Shown: positions 20,295 to 30,835 of the stretch, one piece after another
Layout: each line of letters starts with the position of its first letter
Position numbering within the stretch: position 1 is the first letter of the stretch
Assembly (NCBI GenBank): GCA_012295275.1
Contig: CM022666.1
Location: forward strand, 8,884,423-8,948,422
Reading direction: 5' to 3'
Length of the DNA stretch: 64,000 nt
Source: Chrysomallon squamiferum
Taxonomy: Eukaryota > Mollusca > Gastropoda > Neomphalida > Peltospiridae
Translations under genes and position numbers: made by a program
The notes under the pieces: generated by a model
Seen by the model: the letters and a program-made list of their open reading frames with translations, nothing else
Databases searched by the model: none
Told to the model about the DNA's origin: nothing

Positions 20295-20475
20295 AGTGTG
20301 TCCGTCTGTGTGTGTGTGTGGCTGTGTGTGTGTGTCTGTGTGTATGTGTGTATCAGTGTGTTTGTGTCTGTGTGTATATGTGTATCAGTGTGTATGTGTG
20401 TGTGTCTGTGTGTGTGTGTCTGTATGTATGCGTGTCTGTGTGTGTGTGTCTGTGTGTATGTGTGTATCAGTGTGT
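20295..20475. repeat. TG-rich microsatellite
   Basis: Imperfect TG / TGTGTCTG / TGTATG repeats. Three frames are open across it because of the repeat phase. None is coding. Confidence 0.85.
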
Positions 20476-20559
20476 ATGCATTTGTATGCTACAAATATTT
20501 GTTTGATCATGATAAATACATCTATGGGTTGTACTAGTTTTTATGTATTTTGTGTATAT

Positions 20560-21083
20560 GTATTTATGTATCTATGTATGTATGTATATATGTATGTATG
20601 TGTGCATATATATTTATGTGTGTATATGTATGTAATGACAGACGGATAGACAGACAGATATATAGATATATCGATAGATAGATATATAGATAGATAGACA
20701 GGCAGAGAGAAAATCAGACATACGGACAGATAACAGGATGGAGTGATACACACATGGATGGATGGATGGACATACAGATAAACAGAGAGATAAATAATAC
20801 AGAAAGATAGTAATGTTTCAAGGTATTCCAAATTTTTTGTTAATTTAATATTCTTCCTCGTGGAAAGCAATAAATAAATAAATATAATTTTTTATTTCTC
20901 TCTAAATTATTTTTGGTTCAACGCGGAAAATGGACTGTCAGACTGTTGATATATTCCCACTTCAATGAAACCATTCATAACAAATTGTCTTCGGCTCCTT
21001 TGACATTCCGAGTTGTGGCGTCATCTGATTGTCACTTTCTAACCAGATGTTAAATATATGACTGTATGCTGACTTTATTATTT

Positions 21084-21127
<44 letters not shown>

Positions 21128-21161
21128 GTATATATATTAATTATGAATATATTTGAAAGAA

Positions 21162-21221
<60 letters not shown>

Positions 21222-21236
21222 ATTGATGTGCCTGTC
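20560..21236. repeat. TATG, GATA and TG microsatellite cluster
   Basis: Contains TATG repeats (20560-20635), GATA/GACA repeats (20640-20705), GGAT units (about 20755-20770) and two TG tracts (21086-21122 and 21162-21220). This cluster marks the left edge of the duplication array. Confidence 0.8.
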
Positions 21237-21257
21237 TATGTGTGTATATATATATAT

Positions 21258-21830
21258 GAGTGTGGATAAATCAGCTAAAAAAATCCTTTGAAATTTATAG
21301 CTAAAAAATCTATATATAATTTTTTTTAAATTATACAAAATATAAAACTTTTCTAACTATACACACGATGAAAGACATGGACACTATCATTACAAAACAA
21401 AATGTCTAGTTACTATCTCTAGTAAAAAAATTCATAAGACCAAAATCAAAATTTGATACTGCACATCGAAGTTCCAGATTGCAAGAATGTTGTCGTTAGT
21501 CTACGTGAACAAATGATCAATATATCCTACATTTTCCTTCCATACATCTCGTAGTCACTTTATCCAAATGCAGCTCTGAATCTCCTAATATATGTTCTTT
21601 TTCCATCTTTACTTGATTTTAGTTTATAATTCCTTCTTAGTGAACTTGTCTATTCGATCTCTGTGTACATTTTCCCTCACTGAATTTTACAAGCAGTAAT
21701 TCATTTGTTTTTAATCCGGGCTTTCAGGTGGCCATTTATTCATCTTTATTCATGAGTGCTGGTGCTGCATGTTGTTAAAAAATAAAGTCATTGTCGGCGA
21801 ATAAATAGTTTTAGTCTTTAAGTAACTTAA
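21258..21830. mobile_element. Possible mariner-like element remnant
   Basis: Recurs at 31083-31640 and, shortened, at 42410-42630. Each starts with a GTGTGGATAWA..GGCTAA block and CTTTGAA(A/C)TT..A..TTCATAAC-type sequence reminiscent of mariner inverted repeats. A - strand stretch reading QHAAPAL resembles the Q(H/D)-DGAPAH block of mariner transposases. Frames are broken and no full transposase remains. Confidence 0.3.
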
Positions 21831-22539
21831 TCTAAATTTCAAAACTGACTTTAGTTGTCTTAGTGTAAGCGATGTAGATCCTCGATTTTCCACGCCACAA
21901 ACCTCCTGAAATTTTTTTCTCACTCTCTTTACTGATGATATCATTCACTTCTTTCCTGGAAATTCCTTATGTTTCTTGCAATGAGGCATCGTTTTTCAGT
22001 GAAGCAAGTTGTAATTAAGTCCTTATCCTAGTGGACAGTACCGTCCTACTTGTGATCTAATGAAAACCAATACTAAAATGACTGAAACCATGATTTGTCT
22101 TTTAATCCACAATTTTTGTCTGTTTACTCCTCAGCCAAACGACATTTGATTGACAGGTGTCACTGCACTGCAATCAGAGACATGATGCGGAAGTCAGTTC
22201 ATAATATGCTATTTTCAAAATCTAATTTGTAAAAACAATTTAGGTCCTATGTAAAAATATTTATTTATGTAAAAGGATAGCATCTTGAAAGGTCTTTTAT
22301 CATGTAAAGAGTTACAAAGTTTCAAAATACATTTGATCAAATACGACATATTATCAATCTGAGTGGGGTTTTTAGGATGGGAATGTTGTTATTTTTATTG
22401 TAGTCCTGGTGGTGTTGGTGGTCGTCGTGGAGGTATTCCTATCTTTATTTTAATGGTAATACGTTTAGCCTGTATTTATTTGAATAGTTTAATTATTATT
22501 AATTTAATGGTAAAAGTGATGCCAGTACTGGTAATAAAT

Positions 22540-22690
22540 AGTTGTATTAGTACTAGCAGTAGCTGTAGTAGTAGTAGAAGTAACAGTAATAGTAGCTGTA
22601 ATAGTAGTAGCACTAATAGTATAAGTAGCAGCAGCAGCAGTAGTAGTAGTAGTACTAGTAGTAATAGCAGTACTACTAGTAGTAGTAGTC
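22540..22690. repeat. AGT/AGC trinucleotide repeat, unit A
   Basis: Interrupted AGT/AGC repeat also present at 32350-32508 in unit B. The poly-Ser frame over it begins and ends in repeats and has no supporting borders. Confidence 0.8.
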
Positions 22691-23130
22691 TTTTAAAACA
22701 CAGAGGGAGAAAAGGAAATAATTCTTCTTAGAAATTACTTTCTTTGTTTCTTTTGTTTGTTTGTTTGTTTGTTTGTTTTGTTTTTGTTATTGTTCTGGTT
22801 GTTACTACTATACTATTACTACTTCAAATGTATTATTATTGTTATTATTATTATTACTATTATTATTATCATCATTATTATTATCGTATTATCACTACTG
22901 CTGCTGCTGCTGCTATCACTATTATTTATGTTTTATTATTATTGTTGTTGTTGTTGTTGTTCTTAATGTTGTTTATAAAAAATAACGAAAGAAATAGCTT
23001 TAAAATATTCTGTCAGAGTACAAGATATTATGAACATATTAATATGTATTACAGTTTTATTAGGCTAAATTTAAAATGTAATAAAAATCCAAATTTATGT
23101 ATGTGTATGCATGTGTGTGTTTATATTTAA

Positions 23131-23132
23131 GG

Positions 23133-23184
<52 letters not shown>
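23131..23184. repeat. TG dinucleotide tract preceding a conserved block
   Basis: TG runs recur at the same relative position before the conserved CTTTGAGAYCTC..CTTCAG block in all copies (about 24967, 28404, 32971, 35714 and 40000). Confidence 0.85.
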
Positions 23185-23185
<1 letters not shown>

Positions 23186-23703
23186 TACTTTGAGATCTCT
23201 AGCCTTCAGGTTTTAGTCTGTTTTTTCGCTGTTCCGATCACTGTTGCTACTATTCTGTTGTTGCCATCCTTTCTCTGCCTCAAATAGTTTTGTAACAAAG
23301 ATGTGATCGTATATAACTGCGGTTACCTAGGAAACTCATGATTGTAATACATTATTGATAACGTCACATAATCTTCTATTCGTCCTTTTCTTTCGTTTTT
23401 CCTTCTTTTTTTCTTCTGCTTTTTCCTCATTCTTCATTCTTCTCGTATCAAGGTTATAATACCAATAGTTGTAGTAGTAGTAGTAGCAGCAGTAGTAGTA
23501 GTAGCAGCAGCCAGCAGCAGTAGTAGTAGCTACGTGATTATTATTAAAAATATTGTTTCTGCTGTTATTTGTATGCTCTTTTTGTTTTAATTTTTGCTGT
23601 TGTTGCTCGAGTAATGTTATTGCTGATGTTGTTTTTCCATTTATTGCTAACGTTACGGCGTGTTTTATTTTTTAACGATCTTTATTTTATTTTCATCTTT
23701 CAG

Positions 23704-23894
23704 AATTCTTAAGCGAGACAATAAACAGGTCTGAGAAAATTGCAAGTCGTCTACGATTAACAGAAATGGAAGGACGTGTCAGTACGTCTGTCTCTGGTTT
23801 TGTTTTCCACGACAGTCTCGACGTGGAAACACCGCCTTGTCTCTCTTTTCGCGACGACATTTCCTTTGGAAAGATTTATTATCTAAAACGATAG
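23704..23894 (+). pseudogene. Short copy 1 of the array-specific terminal exon
   Basis: Begins after a TTTCAG acceptor and encodes FLSETINRSEKIASRLRLTE and the following EGRV..FVFHDSLD section shared by all copies. After DDISFGK it diverges and stops (IYYLKR, TAG at 23892). It lacks the tandem repeats and C-terminal domain of the long copies. It could be a truncated gene or an alternative last exon; I cannot separate these. Confidence 0.5.
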
Positions 23895-24654
23895 TTATTT
23901 GCAATGTCTTTCATCATGTAAAGAGTTAGAAAGTTATATTTTTTGAAGTACGAGATGCTATTGACGTTTTTAGGTGGGAATGTTGTGTTTTGATTGTTTT
24001 GTTGTAGTTGTTGTTGGTGGTGGTCCTGGTGGTGGTATACTTTTTTTTTTTCTTTATTTTTTTTTTTATTGTTACTACTACAATTGTTACTACAACTAAT
24101 TCATTGTTATTGTTACTATTGTTATTACTATTATTATTATCATCATCGTCATCACTGCAATTGTAGTATCACAACTAGTGCCACTGCTGCCATTACCAAT
24201 TTTCATGTTTTATTATTATTATTATTTTTGTTGTTGTTATTTATAAAAAGTAACGAAAGAAATAGCTTTAAAATATTACTGATTCTTTCAGAGTCCAAAA
24301 TACTACGAACAAATTAATATTTATTACAATTTTTACTTCCTACTAATTGTAGCAGTAGTAACAGCAGCAGTAGTTGTAGTGGTAGTAGTAACTTTTTAAA
24401 ACAGAGGGAGAAAAGGAAGAATTCTTGGAAATTACTTTATTTTGTTTCTCTCTTTTGTTCTTGTTGTTTCTACTACTATTAATACTGCTCCTAATGCATT
24501 ATTATTATTATTATATGATCACTACTACTGCTGCTGCTGCAGCTATTACTATAATTAATGTTTTATTATTAGTATTATTATTGCTGTTGTGGTTACATCG
24601 CTTCCTACGAAGCACGCCTTCGTTCTCTTTCTTAATTTTTGCTTTCATCTTTTT

Positions 24655-24905
24655 TTCGTGGGAAACCTGGCACTGGCAAGTGTGTATTTTAGGATTTGAA
24701 TATTCTGAGTCTTATGTTAGTCTGATTAGACTCTGCACATAGACAATATTCGATAAAGCACTGGCGCAGGAAAACAAACTCCAGTCCTAACCTCACAAAC
24801 CCGTTCAGATGCGACTGACGAGACTCGAACGTTTGCGCCCAGTCGCCAGCACTCCGAAGTTCGTCAATCGCAGGCAGTCATCTCTTCCCTGGAAGCTCGC
24901 AGTTC
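24655..24905 (-). mobile_element. SINE-like interspersed repeat with tRNA B-box
   Basis: Contains GGGAAACCTGGCACTGGCAA, the GATTTGAATATTCTGAGTCT section, and on the - strand ACGTTCGAGTCTCGTC, which fits an RNA polymerase III B-box (GWTCRANNC). The same modules recur at 30640-30835, 37909-38100, 49735-49880, 53470-53575 and 53685-53865, in both orientations. Confidence 0.5.
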
Positions 24906-24988
24906 TTTTGTCATGTGTGTATCTGTCTGTGTATGTATGTATGCATAGATGTATGTGTATGCATCTGTGTGTGTGTGTGTGTATGTGA

Positions 24989-25022
<34 letters not shown>

Positions 25023-25646
25023 TGAGATCTCCAGCCTTCAGGTTTTAGTCTGTTTGTTCGCTGTTACGGTCACTGTTGCTATTATTCTGTTGTTGCCATC
25101 CTTTCTCTGCCTCAGATAGTTTTGTAACAAAGATGTGCATCGTATTTCATCTGCGGTTACCTAGGACACTCATGTTTGTAATACATTATTGATCATGTCT
25201 TATAATCTTCTATTCGTTCTTTTCTTTCGTTTTTCCTTCTTTTTCACTTCTGCTTTTACCTCATTCTTTATGCTTCTCTTATTCTCAGTTGTCATAGTAG
25301 CAGTCCGACTAGTAGTAATAATAGTAATAAAGGTTATAATACTAATAGTTGTAGTAGAAGTAGTAGTAGTAGTAGTAGCAGTAGCAGCACTAGCAGTATT
25401 AGTTGCAGTAGCAGCAGTAGTAGTAGCAGTAGTAGTAGTAGTGGTAGTAGCAGTAGTAGTAATACATGATTATTATTAAAAATATTGCTGCTGCTGTTTG
25501 TTTGTATACTCTTTTTGTTTTAATTTTTCCTGTTGTGGCTCTTGTAATGTTATTGCTGATGTTGTTTTTCCTCTTATTGCTAACGTTACGGCGTGTTTTA
25601 TTTTTTAACGATCTTTATTTTATTTTCATCTTTCATCGTCTTTCAG

Positions 25647-25873
25647 AATTCTTAAGCCAGACGATAAACAGATCTGAGAAAATTGCAAGTCGTCTACGAT
25701 TAACAGAAATGGAAGGACGTGTCAGTACGTCTGTCTCAGGTTTTGTTTTCCACGACAGTCTCGACGTGGAAACACTGCCTTGTCTCTCTTTTGGCGACGA
25801 TATTTCCTTTGGAAATATTTATTATTTGCAATGTCTTTCATCATGTAAAGGGTTAGAAAGTTATATTTTTTGA
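25647..25873 (+). pseudogene. Short copy 2 of the array-specific terminal exon
   Basis: Same acceptor and N-terminal part as the copy at 23704, from the internal duplication of unit A. It ends IYYLQCLSSCKGLESYIF and a stop at 25873. Lacks the repeat region. Expression status unknown. Confidence 0.5.
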
Positions 25874-26377
25874 AGTACGAGATGCTAGTGACGTTTTTAG
25901 GTGGGAATGCTGTGTTTTGATTGTTTTGGTGTAGTTGTTGTTGGTGTTGGTGCTTGTTGTGGTATTCTGATATTTTATTATGATGGTATTATGTTTAGGC
26001 TCTACATATTGAAAAATTTAATTATTGCTAATTTAGTGGTAAAAGTGATGCCGGTGCTGGTAATAAATAGTCGTATTCGTGCTTGTTCCTTATTGTTGTT
26101 CTTCTTGTTACTACTACTAGTGTTACTACTACTAATGCATTATTATTGTTACTATTGTTATTACTAATATTATTATCATAATCATCATTTTCATTATTAT
26201 AGTATTATCACTACTACTGCTGCTGCTGCTATTACTATTATTAATGTTTTATTATTAGTATTATTGTTGTTGTTGTTGTTGTTGTTTATAAAATGTAACG
26301 AAAGAAATAGCTTTAAAATATAATTCATTCTTTCAGAGCCCAAGATATTATAAACAAATTAATAATGGTAGAAGTAG

Positions 26378-26381
26378 TTGT

Positions 26382-26437
<56 letters not shown>
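26378..26437. repeat. GCA/GTA trinucleotide repeat
   Basis: About 14 GCA units followed by about 6 GTA units. Not seen at the corresponding place in unit B. Confidence 0.85.
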
Positions 26438-27093
26438 TAGTTTTATAAAACAGAGAGAGCAAAGGAAAGAATTCTCGGAAATTACTTGTTTTGTTTGTTT
26501 TGTTTTATTTTTGTTGTTTCTACTACTATTATTACTATTTCTAATGCATTATTATTTTATTATTATTATTACTATTATTATTATCATCATCGTTATTCTT
26601 GTTTATCACTATTACTGCTGCTGCTGTTGCTATTACTATTATTAATGTTTTATTAATAGTGTTATTATTGCTATTGTTGTTTCTGTTGTTTACCAAAAAA
26701 AATAACGAATGAAATAGCTTTGAAATATTATTGATTCTTTCAGAGTACAAGATATTATGAACAATTAATAATTATTACAATTTTTACTTATTTTATTAAG
26801 CTAAATTTAAAATATAATAAAAATCCAAATATAATGATTAACCAATTATTGTGAAATAATAATAACTAAAGGTGGAAAAAAAATGTATTATTAATATTAT
26901 TCAGTTAATGATCAGTTCAGTAACGAAAGTAAATAAAATGTCGTAACCTGAAGAATTAATGTAAACACTATTCGTACAGCAATTAGCGTACAAAACTAAA
27001 AACATTCGTCAGTTTCATCTTTTTATAATAAAATGTCTTTGTCAATTTGGTCCGCGGTTTAGACTTTATCCAACAGCAACATCCGGGATGTTG

Positions 27094-27342
27094 TTAGCTG
27101 TAAGAAGGACATCTGTCGAAACAGGCCATCCTCTCCTCCCTGCACGTCTTTGTACACTCGCGGTACGACTGACGCCTCGGCATGTTTGCCCCGGGGTTAC
27201 CAGAGCCACACCCATTCTGCTCCGCACATTCGTAAAAGCGGTCAAAACAGCGTGCGCGGCACTGAACAATTCCGGCTGATGTCTGTTCAGAAAGCAGCAA
27301 CAGCGACAACGCCACCAGCACCAGTGTAGTTTTGAACATCAT
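27094..27342 (-). CDS. Small secreted cysteine-rich protein, copy 1
   Basis: 82 residues from ATG at 27342. An upstream GTG is in frame but lies beside a likely acceptor (TTAAACAG then TGTTCAGT), so translation probably starts at the ATG just inside this exon, with an intron in the 5' UTR. Residues 1-23 are a strong signal peptide (MMFKTTLVLVALSLLLLSEQ). The mature part has eight cysteines in a near-symmetric pattern C-x3-C-x6-C-x5-C-x17-C-x3-C-x6-C-x3-C. Paired C-x3-C spacing suits disulfide-linked helices. The protein family is not recognised and function is unknown; a secreted effector, defence or signalling peptide would all fit. Lies antisense to the + strand gene of the array and is identical in protein sequence to the copy at 34586. 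Confidence 0.75.
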   Translation of the reverse strand: MMFKTTLVLVALSLLLLSEQTSAGIVQCRARCFDRFYECAEQNGCGSGNPGANMPRRQSYRECTKTCREERMACFDRCPSYS

Positions 27343-27750
27343 ACTGAACACTGTTTAAAATAATAAAAATTTTAATTTTACAGAAATAATCATCATCAAC
27401 AGTAATAACCTCATAATCATATGATTTTGTTATTTTTCCTTTCACCACGGAAACGGAAAACAAATACATAATTATTCATAAATACATATTTGTCAGTATT
27501 TTTCTTATACTTCTTCTTTATAATAATAATAAGAAGAACAACAACAACAACAACAACAAAAACAAGAAGAAGAAGAAGAAAAACAACAACAACAACAGTA
27601 ATAACAAATCTTTGCTATTGCTGTGATTGTTCTAGTCATGCAGCTGCGCCTTCAGTGGTTACCTTCTGGTTTCCATGATAACGAGACTTATTCTCAGACA
27701 GAACTTTTTCCTTGTGGTAAGAAGACGTTTTATTTTTGTCTCGTCCTTTC

Positions 27751-27788
<38 letters not shown>

Positions 27789-28080
27789 AATGTTTTTCTT
27801 CTTTTTCTTTCTTTTTTTTATTTTATTTTTATTTTTTTATTTTTTCTAATTTTTCTTACGGATATTTTTCGGTATCTCTCTCTCTCTGTTTTTGTTTTTA
27901 TGTTGTTGTTGTTTTTTGTTTCTTATAGTTAGTTATTGCTAAATTTATTCAGTGCTTTATATTAAATGAGTATGTTGTTGTTTTAATCAGTGTGTTTGCG
28001 TCCGAGGGTTTCTTAGGATTTACTTTGCTAACGACGTATTATCATTATTTCTAACACTCAGAGTAACAGATACAATATTA

Positions 28081-28109
28081 ATAATAATAATAGCAATAAT
28101 AATAATAAA

Positions 28110-28148
<39 letters not shown>

Positions 28149-28210
28149 GCCTATGTCTATGTCTATGTCTATGTCTCTGTCTAAGTCTATGTCTATGTCT
28201 ATGTCTATGT
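28081..28210. repeat. ATT and TATGTC repeats, unit A
   Basis: An ATT tract followed by hexanucleotide TATGTC units. The unit B counterpart (35401-35525) has a different number of units, as expected for slippage. Both strands are open through it, giving an MSMSMS frame without coding value of its own. Confidence 0.85.
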
Positions 28211-28222
28211 GTAGACCCGGTC

Positions 28223-28340
28223 AGATGCGGCTGACGAGACTCGAACGTATGCGCCCAGTCGCCCGCACTCCGAAGTTCGTCAGTCGCAGGCAGTCATCTC
28301 TTCCCTGGAAGCTCGCAGTTCTTTTGTCATGTGTGTATCT
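28223..28340 (+). other. Candidate upstream exon segment, unit A
   Basis: Open segment reading MRLTRLERMRPVARTPKFVS and then RRQSSLPWKLAVLLSC before a run of GTGTGT. Conserved at 35532 (unit B) and 24808 (internal duplicate). It overlaps a SINE-like module carrying the B-box, so it may be transposon DNA rather than an exon. If used, the hydrophobic LAVLLSC part would suit a signal anchor. No phase-compatible join to the downstream exon was found. Confidence 0.25.
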
Positions 28341-28399
28341 GTCTGTGTATGTGTGTATCTGTCTGTGTATGTATGTATGCATAGATGTAAGTGTATGCA

Positions 28400-28435
<36 letters not shown>

Positions 28436-28436
28436 T

Positions 28437-28545
28437 ACTTTGAGATCTCCAGCCTTCAGGTTTTAGTCTGTTTGTTCGCTGTTCCGATCACTGTTGCTAG
28501 TGTTCTGTTGTTGCCATCCTTTCTCTGCCTCAGATAGTTTTGTAA
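28437..28545 (+). other. Conserved hydrophobic mini-frame, unit A
   Basis: After a CCTTCAG acceptor-like site the + strand reads VLVCLFAVPITVASVLLLPS and stops soon after. The block is preserved at 23186, 25018, 33016 and 35757 and is degraded at 40048. It always precedes the terminal exon of the orphan gene. It could be a transmembrane-coding exon, but no phase-1 donor is conserved among copies. Confidence 0.25.
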
Positions 28546-28687
28546 CAAAGATGTGCATCGTATTTCAGCTGCGGTTACCTAGGACACTCGTGTTTGTAAT
28601 ACATTATTGATCATGTCTTATAATCTTCTATTCGTCCTTTTCTTTCGTTTTTCGTTTTTTCTATTTTCATCTTTCATTGTTTTTCAG

Positions 28688-29385
28688 AATTCTTAAGCCA
28701 GACGATCAACAGGTCTGAGAAAATTGCAAGTCGTCTACGATTAACAGAAATGGAAGGACGTGTCAGTACGTCTGCCTCAGGTTTTGTTTTCCACGACAGT
28801 CTCGACATGGAAACTCTGCCTTGTCTCTCTTTTGGCGACGATATTTCCTTTGGGGATATTTCTTCACAAATCTCGACGTCTTCGTATGCAGATGATATAG
28901 ACACATCCAAACAAACAAATTCCTTCGTAGCGGTAACTGGAAATTACAACGAAATAACCTCCGTCGTAAAAACAGGATCATCCAAAATAAGGAACTCGTG
29001 CCTAACGACAGGATCCCACGAAATAAATTCTTTCGTAAAGTCTGGATTCCGTGAAAAAGGCTTCTTCGTAAAGACAGGTTCCTGTGAGAATGGCTCCGTC
29101 GTAAAGGCAGGATCCTTAAAGAAAATCTCCTTTACCGAGTCAAAAACACACAATATTTCTTACACACTCAAATTCCCGAAAGACCGAGCCGCATCTGTTG
29201 CTACACAAAGGAGCCGTCCTTACAGTTTTGTTCCGAGGTACTTTGCACGAAATCAAGAAGAGATAGACGCCGCGGCTCTGAGAATTGTGTTGTACTTAGA
29301 AACACTCGCAGACATGAGGTTGACGATATCAATGATCGAGCAGAGGCTGGGACTCTCACCAGTGCAAAAATCCGACAGTTTGTGA
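28688..29385 (+). CDS. Orphan gene of the array, long copy A (terminal exon)
   Basis: Exon opens after acceptor TTTTTCAG at 28687 with codon phase 1. The frame is open from there (FLSQTINRSEKIASRLRLTE), with the first ATG at 28750 giving 211 residues to TGA at 29385. Layout from that Met: a Ser/Asp-rich N-terminal part; about residues 68-130 with five imperfect repeats of 11-12 residues around SFVKTGS; a basic stretch (KFPKDR, QRSRPYSF); and a C-terminal helix-like segment (EEIDAAALRIVLYLETLADM). No signal peptide or transmembrane helix inside this exon. AATAAA lies at 29440. No known family recognised; upstream exons unresolved, so the protein may be longer. Copy B differs at 7 bases. Confidence 0.55.
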
Positions 29386-30150
29386 TTTGTTTTACTTTAA
29401 GACAGGAACAAGATACGTTATTACGAATTTAAATATCTTAATAAAACTGAACTGAAACATTATTCTTAGAGTTATTTTGTTTTTCTTTTCAATTTCTTCT
29501 TGCTTTTTATTATGTATTTTTTAATATTTTTGTTTTTCTCTTTCACTGTCTTTTTTTTTTCTTCATTCCGTCCTCTGTTCCACTTTTTCTAATATGTAGT
29601 GTTTTTATTAATTAAAAGAAAATATGAAATTGAAAAAGTTGTAAATGTTCATTGATTAAATATTATATAAATGCTGCCTGGTTTTCCTGGGTTATTTTCA
29701 TCATTATTTTCATCATTATTTTCGTCATCATCATTTCATAATCATCATCGTTATAATCATTATTTTTATCATCACTATCATCAGCACTCCTTATTATTAT
29801 CATCATCTCAGTATTATTTACTTTATTTGTTTGTTGATGTTTTCCTTTTTCTTTTAGATTTCCTTTTAATTATTTTATTTATTTTTTATTATCTATATTT
29901 TTATTTTTATTTTATTATAGTTTATTTAGTTTTATTTCATTTATCTATCTATCTATCTATTTCTACCTATCTGTTTGTTTGTTTGCTTGGTTGTTTGTGT
30001 ACTAACTTATTTTCTTATTCATTTTATATCCTAACATTTAATTATATTTTTGTAATGATTTTTATCGTTATAACGGTAACTTTAGGTAACATCTTGTTAC
30101 TGCCCTAACCTTCCTAAAGAAATCAAAAGAAGCCAAACAAAACGAAAATA
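29386..30150. other. 3' flank of orphan gene copy A
   Basis: T-rich DNA with ATC/ATT and TTTA repeats, matching 36707-37440 in unit B and parts of 41140-42010. No gene seen. Confidence 0.5.
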
Positions 30151-30156
30151 AGCTGA

Positions 30157-30470
30157 GACGAGACTCCACGATTGTCTCCCCTTATGAAAGGCTTTTATTC
30201 TTTCCTAATGCTAATGATTTCATGAGATAAAACAAATTGAGTCCGATAAGCTAGGCTTCCTACAGAATCAGCTGTGACTACCACAGTGAAATGATGAGGT
30301 CGATGCACGAACTTCAGAAATACGTGAAAGTTGATGAGTTCGCAAGCGAGTGTTTCAAGTTGCTTAAGAAACTTAGAAATTTTATCTAGCACTGGAGATA
30401 CAAACTGCCGAGTCTGTATATTTATATATATATATTTACGTACATGCATACATAAATACGCATACACAAA
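30157..30470 (+). pseudogene. Fucosyltransferase gene fragment, unit A
   Basis: Decayed copy of the fucosyltransferase exon at 47544-48559. It starts at the codons for RRDSTIVSPYEK (GACGAGACTCCACGATTGTC) and continues through RMRAVHELQKYVKVD to the SECFKMLKK region. It then runs into sequence like intron 1 of the intact gene (TTACGTACATGCATACATAA). About 24 bp and 36 bp are missing relative to the intact gene and stops interrupt the frame. Retention of exon-intron sequence shows a DNA-level duplicate, not a retrocopy. Confidence 0.85.
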
Positions 30471-30639
30471 TAGCCACAACCAGACAAACATATAGACCAC
30501 ATAACAAACATGTCTGTATTAAGAGTCTTACGCTTTAGAATATATATAAAAGACTGCTCAGTAACCGAGTGTGATCATCGCTCGCCACCCGCGAAGGACG
30601 CCGTTCTGTTGTCTTTCGTCACTTTTGCATGCATCTAGT

Positions 30640-30835
30640 TTTTGTGGGAAACCTGGCACAGGCAACGTGTGTATTTTACAACTTTGAATATTCTCTGTCG
30701 TATGTACGTCTGATTAGACTCCGCACACAGACAGTATTCGTGAACGCACAAGCACAGGAGAACAAAGTCCAATCACAACCTCACAAACCCCGTCAGATGC
30801 CGATGACGAGATTGAAACATGGCATTCATTCGACC
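30640..30835 (-). mobile_element. SINE-like interspersed repeat, unit A
   Basis: Same modules as at 24655 (GGGAAACCTGGCACAGGCAA; TTTGAATATTCTCTGTCGTA; AACAAAGTCCAATCACAACC; CAGATGCC). The B-box part is mutated here (GACGAGATTGAAAC). Confidence 0.45.

Noticed and set aside
22744-23130. Tyr/Leu-rich frames over TTA/TTG repeats
   Set aside because: Low-complexity trinucleotide DNA, copied at 32564; no exon signals and no ordinary amino-acid composition.
25189-25479. Val/Ala-rich frame resembling a membrane protein
   Set aside because: Hydrophobicity comes from an AGT/GCA repeat read in one phase.
27088-27279. + strand frame over the cysteine-rich protein gene
   Set aside because: Antisense shadow; the - strand has signal peptide and regular cysteine spacing.
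28674-28910. - strand frames opposite the orphan exon
   Set aside because: Not bordered by splice sites and duplicated only because the + strand exon is; the + strand has the acceptor and the poly(A) signal.
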